Shown one piece after another: positions 1 through 5,077 of a stretch of DNA of 5,077 nucleotides. The stretch lies in the NCBI GenBank assembly GCA_030450655.1, contig JAKDIE010000138.1, forward strand, positions 1 to 5,077, read 5' to 3'. The first letter of the stretch is position 1. Each line of letters opens with the position of its first letter. A program made the position numbers and the translations under genes. The notes beneath the pieces were generated by a model, which worked only from the letters and a program-made list of their open reading frames with translations, ran no database searches and was not told the origin of the DNA. Origin of the DNA: Ruaniaceae bacterium (GTDB taxonomy: Bacteria; Actinomycetota; Actinomycetes; Actinomycetales; Actinomycetaceae).

Positions 1-836
1 CCATCCCATTGGCGGCGAACATCGGCGGCATCGGCACGCCAGTCGGCACGCCGCCGAACGCGATCGCAGTCGGCATTCTGGCCAATCACGGCATACGGGT
101 GTCGTTCACGGAGTGGATGGTCATGTCCGTGCCCTTCATACTGATCCTTCTCGCCGCTGCCTGGCTCTTGCTGATTCGCTGGGTGCCCAAGCGGACCACG
201 ATTTCGTTGGAGTTGACTGCGTCGTTTGATCGGTCCCGAACGGCCACCTACTTCTACCTCGTGGCCGGGCTCACGATCCTGCTGTGGATGACTGAGCCGC
301 TCCATGGGGTCTCGTCGAACGTGGTCGGTTTCATCCCCGTCGTCCTCCTCCTTGCACTACGTGTTATGGATGGCGAGGACATTCAGGCTCTGGACTGGCC
401 CGTTCTCTGGCTTGTTGCAGGTGGTATCGCGCTCGGCGACGGAATCGGCCGGACCGGCCTCGATCAGTGGCTACTGGGATGGTTCGACTGGTCCAGCATG
501 CCCACGGTGGCCGCGATCGCGGCGCTCGTCCTCGTGGCCATCGTTCTCGGCAACTTCATCTCGAATTCGGCGACCGCGAACCTTCTTGTGCCGCTCGCGG
601 TCGGCTTCGCTTCGACCATCGGCACGAGTGCGCTGATACTCGTGGTGATACTGGCTCTGGCAAGCTCGTTGGGAATCTCGATGCCCATCTCGACGCCCCC
701 GAACGCGATCGCGTTCTCGACGGGAGTGATTCCTATGAAGAGCATGGCGGTACTCGGGATATTCATTGGGGTGTTCGGTGGGCTCCTGCTCGCCTTCGTA
801 ATGCCGTGGTTCTGGGGACTTCTGGGGCTTGTGTAG
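1..836 (+). CDS. DASS/SLC13-family divalent-anion transporter, C-terminal part (5' end outside window)
   Basis: Integral membrane permease of the divalent anion:Na+ symporter family (TC 2.A.47), which moves di- or tricarboxylates or other divalent anions across the cytoplasmic membrane. The reading frame is open from the first base (first whole codon at position 3), so the TTG at 9 is internal rather than a start. By alignment with the complete paralogue downstream, the first visible residue matches its residue 201, so about 200 residues, including the first SNT motif, lie upstream. Visible family marks are the first-repeat hairpin motif GTPVGTPPN (from about position 36), the second-repeat motif SNSAT (561-575, a variant of SNTAT) and the second hairpin motif SMPISTPPN (starting about 678). 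Several long hydrophobic segments alternate with short loops. Substrate not determinable. The family call is strong; the paralogue 67 bp downstream indicates tandem duplication. Confidence 0.93.
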   Translation, partial: IPLAANIGGIGTPVGTPPNAIAVGILANHGIRVSFTEWMVMSVPFILILLAAAWLLLIRWVPKRTTISLELTASFDRSRTATYFYLVAGLTILLWMTEPLHGVSSNVVGFIPVVLLLALRVMDGEDIQALDWPVLWLVAGGIALGDGIGRTGLDQWLLGWFDWSSMPTVAAIAALVLVAIVLGNFISNSATANLLVPLAVGFASTIGTSALILVVILALASSLGISMPISTPPNAIAFSTGVIPMKSMAVLGIFIGVFGGLLLAFVMPWFWGLLGLV

Positions 837-839
837 CCC
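825..839 (+). other. small hairpin spanning the transporter stop codon
   Basis: GGGCT (825-829) pairs with AGCCC (835-839) around a TGTGT loop, giving a 5-bp stem that includes the TAG stop codon at 834-836. No T-tract follows, so it does not look like an intrinsic terminator. It may affect mRNA stability or ribosome release, or be chance in GC-rich DNA. Confidence 0.35.
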
Positions 840-862
840 GGAACACGCGATTCGCGCGCGGA

Positions 863-878
863 TAGGGCGAAAGCCCTA
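863..878 (+). other. GAAA-tetraloop hairpin between the two transporter genes
   Basis: TAGGGC (863-868) and GCCCTA (873-878) are perfectly complementary and flank a GAAA loop (869-872), a GNRA tetraloop known to stabilise RNA hairpins. The stem is 6 bp and is not followed by a T-run, so it is not a standard terminator. It ends 25 bases before the annotated start at 904. It could be an mRNA processing or stability element, or tune expression of the second transporter relative to the first. The structure is seen directly; any role is inferred. Confidence 0.5.
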
Positions 879-903
879 AGCGCCGCGTCCGGTCAGGCCT
901 ACG

Positions 904-2343
904 ATGAAGCGACTCATCGGCAACGAAGACGGGATCTCAATGACGACTCTGACGGGTGCGCGCCCGAAGCTCAGGACCCTCCAGAAGGTTGGCTTGGCAC
1001 TTGGCGCGGTATTCTTCTTGATTCCATTCGTCGCGGACATCCCGGGGCTCGAGGAGGACGGCGAACGCATGCTCGCGATCTTCCTGCTGGCGATCGCGTT
1101 CTGGGTCACCGAGGCCATCCCGCTGTTCGCTACGGCCACCCTCGTGATTCTGCTCGAGGTCTTGCTCGTCTCCTCCTCCGCCGTGCTTCCCGTGGGGGAG
1201 CAGGCGGCGCCGGCAGCGTCCTACTTCGCGGCGATGGCGAACCCCGTGATCATTCTCTTCCTGGGCGGCTTCCTCATTGCCGACGGCGCTGCCAAGTTCG
1301 GCCTGGATCGCAACATCGCTGCGGTCTTCATGAAGCCCTTCGCGCGCTCGGGGCGGCTCCTGCTGCTGGGAATGATGCTCATCACCGCAGTGCTCTCGAT
1401 GTTCATGTCGAACACCGCCACCACCGCGGCGATGTTCGCGATCGTGATGCCGCTGATCGTGCTGATGCCCACTGAGAAGGCTCGCGCCGCTCTTGCGCTG
1501 AGCATTCCCGTGGCCGCGAATATCGGCGGAATGGGAACTCCGGTGGGGACGCCACCGAACGCCGTCGCAGTCGGCACGCTCGCAAATGCTGGAATCAGGG
1601 TTTCATTCGTCGACTGGATGATCATGGCGGTGCCGCTGATGCTGGTGCTGCTGGTCTTTGCATGGCTCGTTCTCGCCCGCTGGGTGCCGAAGGGCTCACC
1701 GATCACACTCGATATGGACGCGGATTTCGATCGCTCTCGCGATGCCAAGGTGTTCTACGTCGTGGCGGGGCTGACTCTCGCGTTGTGGATGACGGAGCCG
1801 CTGCATGGCGTCTCCTCGAACATCGTTGGATTCCTGCCGGTGGTCCTGCTCCTGGCCATGCGGGTCATGAACGGGAGCGACATTCAGGCGCTCGACTGGC
1901 CGGTTCTCTGGCTCGTGGCCGGCGGCATCGCGCTCGGCGACGGGGTGGGCAAGACGGGCCTGGACGTGTGGCTGCTCGGATCGTTCAACTGGGCGGAGAT
2001 GGCAACCGTCATGGCGCTGCTGGTGTTCACGCTCATCGGGCTCGGCATGTCCAACGTGATCTCGCACTCGGCGACGGCGAACCTGCTGGTACCGCTGGCC
2101 GTGAGCTTCTCCGCGACCCTCGGCATCTCTCCAATCCTGATCGCCATCGTGATGGCACTGTCCACGTCGCTCGGCATGTCCATGCCGATCTCCACGCCGC
2201 CGAACGCGATCGCATTCTCCACCGGCACGTTCAAACTTAAGGAGATGGCCATCGTCGGCCTCGTGGTGGGAGTTGTGGGAGCGATCCTTCTCGTGTTTGC
2301 CATGCCGGCGTTCTGGGAGCTGACGGGGATCCTTGGCACATGA
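904..2343 (+). CDS. DASS/SLC13-family divalent-anion transporter, complete
   Basis: Cytoplasmic-membrane permease of the divalent anion:Na+ symporter family, 479 residues, a normal length for bacterial members. A short polar N-terminus leads into the first hydrophobic helix (about residues 27-46), followed by many more to the C-terminus. The two inverted-repeat halves each carry their motifs: SNT at 169-171 and GTPVGTPPN at 211-219 in the first, SHS at 387-389 and SMPISTPPN at 426-434 in the second. In characterised members such as VcINDY both SNT motifs help hold carboxylate and Na+, so His388 replacing Asn is notable; the upstream paralogue keeps Asn there. Start is uncertain: ATG 904 has only a weak upstream AGG, and ATG 940 (33 bases into a polar leader) has a weak GACGGGA about 6 bases before it. 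Roughly two-thirds identical by eye to the upstream transporter over the shared part. Its stop overlaps the next start (ATGA). Substrate unknown. Confidence 0.93.
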   Translation: MKRLIGNEDGISMTTLTGARPKLRTLQKVGLALGAVFFLIPFVADIPGLEEDGERMLAIFLLAIAFWVTEAIPLFATATLVILLEVLLVSSSAVLPVGEQAAPAASYFAAMANPVIILFLGGFLIADGAAKFGLDRNIAAVFMKPFARSGRLLLLGMMLITAVLSMFMSNTATTAAMFAIVMPLIVLMPTEKARAALALSIPVAANIGGMGTPVGTPPNAVAVGTLANAGIRVSFVDWMIMAVPLMLVLLVFAWLVLARWVPKGSPITLDMDADFDRSRDAKVFYVVAGLTLALWMTEPLHGVSSNIVGFLPVVLLLAMRVMNGSDIQALDWPVLWLVAGGIALGDGVGKTGLDVWLLGSFNWAEMATVMALLVFTLIGLGMSNVISHSATANLLVPLAVSFSATLGISPILIAIVMALSTSLGMSMPISTPPNAIAFSTGTFKLKEMAIVGLVVGVVGAILLVFAMPAFWELTGILGT

Positions 2344-4211
2344 GTACGCTGACGGTTTTCATCATCGGGCACTTCGATGGCTCAGCCGAGGTCGCCGATG
2401 CGCTGAAGGGTTACGCGGATCTCCGCGAAGTCTCCACTCCGGCGGAGGCGCTCGCTCTCGTTGGTCCGGATGTTAGGGTACCGTTCTTCATCCTGAACTC
2501 TGACCACCTCGACACCTCGAGCTCTCTCGCCGATCTCTACGCTCGCCCGCAATTCTCCGATGCGCTGAACGTGGTCCTCACGAGCCGCGATGAGCATCAC
2601 GATCTTGCCCCTGCGATTGACGCCGGCTATCTTCACTCGCTCGTGCGGACCCCGGCGAAGCACGGCACGGTCCCGGAGTTCGCTACCTCCCAGGTTCACA
2701 CCTGGATGGTTGAGCACGGCTTGGATCCCGTGCCAATCCGCAGGAGTGGAAGGCAGGCGCACGGGGAGAGTCGCGCAGATTTGCTCTACGACTTGGGAGA
2801 GTCCGATGACGAACTCTCGGAGCAACTCGTTTCAGCACTCGATTCGGCGTTCTCAAAGCCGCGGCCTCGCATCTTCCTCCCCCCGGGAGTCAGGCTCACC
2901 CGGCAGGGTGAAGAGGTCCGCGGCGTCTTCATTCTGATCGAGGGCAAGGTCGCGCTGACGCGGTCGACGCCGTCGGAGGACCTGCTACTTCACCACGCCT
3001 CCACGGGTCGGATCATTGGAATTCTCTCTCTTGCCGGGGAGAAGCAGGCGTTCTTTAACTCGACCACCACCACCGAATCGACGTTGATCCTGCTGAGCCT
3101 CGACCAGCTCACTACGGCACTGCGGAGGGATCCCGAGATATCAGCCGGTCTCGCCGTGAGCGCCATCCGGGGCTTGTCGCAGCGCCTGCTGCGCTCCGAG
3201 GAGCTTCAGGTGGAGCGGAACGAACTGAATCTGCGGTTGGAGCGGGAGCAGAAGCGGCTCGCGAAGGCGCTACGGCAGTTGGAGGAGGCGCGGCTCGAAC
3301 TCGTCTCGCAGGCGAAGTTCGCGACTCTCGGCGAGCTCTCGGCTGGCATCGCGCACGAACTCAACAACCCAGTCGCCGCGTTGACTGCTGCCGCAGGCCA
3401 CATCGCCGAGGACATCGACCCGATTTTGGCCTCTCACCCTCAAGGTCCGCTGCTCCGCACCGTGACTGATGCGATTCGCACCCGTACGCCGCTCTCGACG
3501 TCAGAGGAGCGGAAGATCCGGCGCGAGATCGAAGCGCGCACGAAGGACCCAGAACTCGCGTTCCGGCTCGTGGCTGCAGGCGTGACTGATCCACACCTCG
3601 CATCAAAACTGAACCCAGCGGACCTTCACGTGGTCGAGCTCGCCGCGAGCCTAGCAACGGCCTCGCGGAACATCACCACGGCGTCCTCGCGTATCGCCGA
3701 GCTCGTGCGTTCGCTGCGTTCCTACGCGAGACCAGAGGCGGAGCTGGCCGAAGAGGTTGATGTCAACGTCACGATAGACGAAACGCTGGCGCTGGTGTCC
3801 CATCGGCTGCGTGGGATCGACGTCGAACGTCACTACGGTACGCTCCCGCCAATCGAGGGTCACCCGTCGCAACTTGGCCAGATGTGGACGAATCTCTTGG
3901 TCAATGCCGCCGAGGTGTTGCAGGGTACCGGGACGATCGCCATCTCGACGGAGGTGGCCGATACCGCGCACGTGCGCGTGAGTATCGCAGATGACGGCCC
4001 GGGAATCCCTCCTGAGAATCTGAAACGCGTCTTTGAGCCACGATTCACGACCAAACAAGGCACGATCCGTTATGGAATGGGATTGGGCCTCGGCCTGACT
4101 CGATCGTTGGTCGAAGGGCACGGAGGAACGATAGCTGTCGAGTCTGAGCGCGGACGCACCGTGTTTACCGTACTGCTGCCGATCAGCAGTTCACTCAAGG
4201 AGGAGAAATGA
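2340..4211 (+). CDS. soluble sensor histidine kinase with receiver-like and CRP-like N-terminal domains
   Basis: Autophosphorylating two-component kinase, 623 residues, with no membrane segment or signal peptide, so cytosolic. Domains in order: degenerate receiver-like fold (about 4-125); linker; cyclic-nucleotide-binding-type beta-barrel (about 174-275, with the typical G-x-x-L-x-x-x-G-E start and an IEGKV strand at 200-204); coiled coil (about 280-325); DHp helix 1 with phosphoacceptor His339 in AHELNNP; an unusual insertion (about 360-435); DHp helix 2 (about 444-464); HATPase_c (about 475-615) with N-box NLLVNAAE (Asn522), G1 box DDGPG (551-555), F-box FEPRFTTK and G2 box GMGLGLGL (579-586). 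The catalytic elements are all intact, and Asn343 in H-E-x-x-N would allow phosphatase activity. The receiver-like and barrel domains lack key residues (see findings). ATG 2340 overlaps the transporter stop; GGGGA at 2325-2329 is a modest ribosome site, so translational coupling is likely. The adjacent receiver is the obvious partner. Signal unknown. Confidence 0.95.
   Translation: MSTLTVFIIGHFDGSAEVADALKGYADLREVSTPAEALALVGPDVRVPFFILNSDHLDTSSSLADLYARPQFSDALNVVLTSRDEHHDLAPAIDAGYLHSLVRTPAKHGTVPEFATSQVHTWMVEHGLDPVPIRRSGRQAHGESRADLLYDLGESDDELSEQLVSALDSAFSKPRPRIFLPPGVRLTRQGEEVRGVFILIEGKVALTRSTPSEDLLLHHASTGRIIGILSLAGEKQAFFNSTTTTESTLILLSLDQLTTALRRDPEISAGLAVSAIRGLSQRLLRSEELQVERNELNLRLEREQKRLAKALRQLEEARLELVSQAKFATLGELSAGIAHELNNPVAALTAAAGHIAEDIDPILASHPQGPLLRTVTDAIRTRTPLSTSEERKIRREIEARTKDPELAFRLVAAGVTDPHLASKLNPADLHVVELAASLATASRNITTASSRIAELVRSLRSYARPEAELAEEVDVNVTIDETLALVSHRLRGIDVERHYGTLPPIEGHPSQLGQMWTNLLVNAAEVLQGTGTIAISTEVADTAHVRVSIADDGPGIPPENLKRVFEPRFTTKQGTIRYGMGLGLGLTRSLVEGHGGTIAVESERGRTVFTVLLPISSSLKEEK
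4197..4203 (+). promoter_or_regulatory. strong Shine-Dalgarno for the response-regulator gene
   Basis: AAGGAGG lies inside the last codons of the kinase gene, 4 bases before ATG 4208. It is by far the best ribosome-binding site in the window and supports that start. Together with the ATGA overlap it suggests the regulator is made at least as abundantly as the kinase. Confidence 0.85.
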
Positions 4212-4702
4212 AACTCGCGATTCTGGTACTCGAGGATGAGCCACCTGTGCGCACCGCTCTGGCGCGGGACCTGGCTCCCTTCGCAAAGACCTTCCGCATC
4301 GAGATCGCCGAGGACGTGAACGATGCCTATGCGGTGGCGGGGGAGATCGCGGCCGATGGTGACGTGGTTGCTCTCATTCTCTCCGATCACAGGCTCCCGG
4401 GAACGACGGGCGTGGACTTCCTCGTCGACACCATGAGTGACCCTGGCCTGAGCCGAGCGCGCAGGGTCCTGGTGACGGGGCAGGCTGGCCACGAGGACAC
4501 GATCCGGGCGCTCAATGAGGGCAACCTGGACCACTACATCGCTAAGCCGTGGGTGGCGGAGGATCTCGTAAAGATCGTGCGGGGCGAGCTCACTACATTC
4601 GTGGTGGAGAATCACGTTGATCCGCTGCCGTATCTCGCGGTGCTTGATACGCAGCGGGTGATGACAGTGCTGCGCCATCGTCCCGGTGGGACGTCGGTCT
4701 GA
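4208..4702 (+). CDS. receiver-only response regulator
   Basis: Phosphoacceptor protein of a two-component system, 164 residues. Receiver domain spans about 3-127: acidic pocket Glu9/Asp10 (in LEDEP), phosphoacceptor Asp60 in LSDHRLPG, switch Thr90 (LVTGQ) and conserved Lys113 in YIAKPW, so all residues needed for phosphorylation are present. The remaining 35 or so residues form a short tail with no recognisable DNA-binding, enzymatic or c-di-GMP domain. It therefore probably acts by protein contact or as a phosphorelay intermediate. It directly follows the kinase with a 4-base ATGA overlap and a strong ribosome site, making that kinase its likely phosphodonor. The tail could alternatively be a small interaction element; no family is recognised for it. 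The target is not evident in the window; the co-transcribed transporters are one candidate, by inference only. Confidence 0.93.
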   Translation: MKLAILVLEDEPPVRTALARDLAPFAKTFRIEIAEDVNDAYAVAGEIAADGDVVALILSDHRLPGTTGVDFLVDTMSDPGLSRARRVLVTGQAGHEDTIRALNEGNLDHYIAKPWVAEDLVKIVRGELTTFVVENHVDPLPYLAVLDTQRVMTVLRHRPGGTSV

Positions 4703-4732
4703 CATCCACACCCGTGGCGCGCGCGAGGAGAG

Positions 4733-5077
4733 TCAGAAGCTGCGCGGAGGGGCTGTAACGTCGCCCCCACTTAGCTGTATGGATCCCGCCGGTGCATCGC
4801 TGGAGTCAACCCGAGAGAGTCGAATGTTCATCGGCGGGACGTCGCCGCTGACATCCCACAGGATGGAGCAGGTCAGTGGGCTTCCCGCATCGAGGAAGGC
4901 GCCAGCAGCAGAACTGCACGTCCAGGCTGACACCGGAAGATAGATAATCGGATCAGCGAAGGTGAAGACGGCCGTGAGCTCGATGCTTTCGGAGCCATCC
5001 GTAGCTGTTGCGGTTGGGGTGACCGTCAGATTCCAGCCTAATAGGCCTCTCGTGAGGCTGGGCTCGCCAGCATCGAG
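4733..5077 (-). CDS. probable exported beta-sandwich repeat protein, C-terminal part (5' end outside window)
   Basis: On the minus strand the frame ending in TGA at 4733-4735 stays open to the window edge, giving 114 residues of a longer protein; its start is not visible and the GTG at 4933 is probably internal. The visible sequence alternates hydrophobic and Thr/Ser/Asp residues like beta strands (WNLTVTPTATATDGS, IELTAVFTF). It has a W-T-C...L-T-C pattern followed by a long strand and a final GSIQLSGGD segment. This spacing resembles the DUF11-like and related Ig-type repeats common in actinobacterial surface proteins, where the two cysteines may form a disulphide. No LPXTG motif or C-terminal membrane anchor is seen; the protein ends in a short polar tail. 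It converges on the response-regulator gene with a 30-bp gap, so it is probably a separate transcription unit unrelated to the operon. The coding call rests on the open frame and protein-like pattern and is moderate; the function is a guess. Confidence 0.6.
   Translation of the reverse strand, partial: LDAGEPSLTRGLLGWNLTVTPTATATDGSESIELTAVFTFADPIIYLPVSAWTCSSAAGAFLDAGSPLTCSILWDVSGDVPPMNIRLSRVDSSDAPAGSIQLSGGDVTAPPRSF
4749..4767. other. GC hairpin near the convergent gene ends
   Basis: GGGGC (4749-4753) pairs with GCCCC (4763-4767) across a 9-base loop. It lies 46 bases past the response-regulator stop and inside the 3' end of the minus-strand gene. There is no T-tract on the plus strand, so termination activity is doubtful. 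The 30-bp gap between the convergent stops (4703-4732) holds only a 4-bp CCAC/GTGG stem, and no convincing terminator was found there. Confidence 0.2.

Noticed and set aside
9..836. Treating TTG at 9 as the start of the first transporter
   Set aside because: The frame is open upstream to the window edge, and alignment to the paralogue shows about 200 missing N-terminal residues, so this is an internal Leu codon.
837..903. Possible riboswitch (GEMM/c-di-GMP type) in the spacer, prompted by a GAAA loop and GC stems
   Set aside because: Only 67 bp, and the conserved core sequences of that riboswitch class are not present; only simple hairpins are supported.
60..2213. Five GCGATCGC octamers (60, 513, 705, 1090, 2206), the sequence of the cyanobacterial HIP1 repeat
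   Set aside because: All five fall in the transporter genes, three of them in the same duplicated codons for TPPNAIA, and none was seen in the kinase or regulator genes. Coding constraint in GC-rich paralogues explains them better than a genome-wide HIP1 signal.
1884..2372. Long antisense ORFs opposite the transporter, kinase and regulator genes
   Set aside because: They are mirror frames typical of GC-rich coding DNA; the plus-strand products have clear family motifs over the same stretches.
3063..3074. ACC x4 run as a microsatellite or phase-variation tract
   Set aside because: Four copies of a trinucleotide in frame would add or remove only Thr residues and is too short to suggest slippage control.
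4686..4943. Plus-strand ORF of 85 codons after the response regulator
   Set aside because: It begins inside the regulator gene, has no convincing ribosome site of its own, and its product has no recognisable pattern. The opposite strand is open across the whole region and gives a more protein-like sequence.

Overview
The window is about 5 kb of GC-rich DNA (roughly 60% or more by eye) with tightly packed genes. High GC, a strong purine Shine-Dalgarno before the last operon gene, and an exported repeat-type protein resembling actinobacterial surface proteins all suggest a high-GC Gram-positive (actinobacterium). This is an inference: no rRNA, tRNA or diagnostic marker gene is present.

Layout, left to right. 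(1) Positions 1-836, plus strand: the C-terminal part of a DASS/SLC13-family divalent-anion transporter whose start lies outside the window. (2) Positions 837-903: a 67-bp spacer with a perfect GAAA-tetraloop hairpin; a second small hairpin spans the preceding stop codon. (3) Positions 904-2343: a complete second DASS/SLC13 transporter, a close paralogue of the first, so the pair is a tandem duplication. (4) Positions 2340-4211: a soluble multidomain histidine kinase (degenerate receiver-like domain, CRP-type beta-barrel domain, coiled coil, DHp with a long insertion, ATPase domain). It overlaps the transporter by ATGA. (5) Positions 4208-4702: a receiver-only response regulator, again overlapping by ATGA and preceded by a near-perfect ribosome-binding site. 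(6) Positions 4733-5077, minus strand: the 3' end of a convergent gene for a probable exported beta-sandwich protein, cut off by the window edge.

The plus-strand genes look like one transcription unit: two carboxylate/divalent-anion transporters co-expressed with a cytosolic kinase and its receiver. The kinase has no membrane segment and the regulator has no DNA-binding output. The pathway therefore probably reads an intracellular state or a transporter-associated signal, and acts by protein-protein contact or by passing phosphate to something encoded elsewhere. The substrate, the sensed signal and the output cannot be read from this sequence. No mobile element, tRNA, rRNA or CRISPR array was seen, and no stretch above 300 bp lacks a gene.
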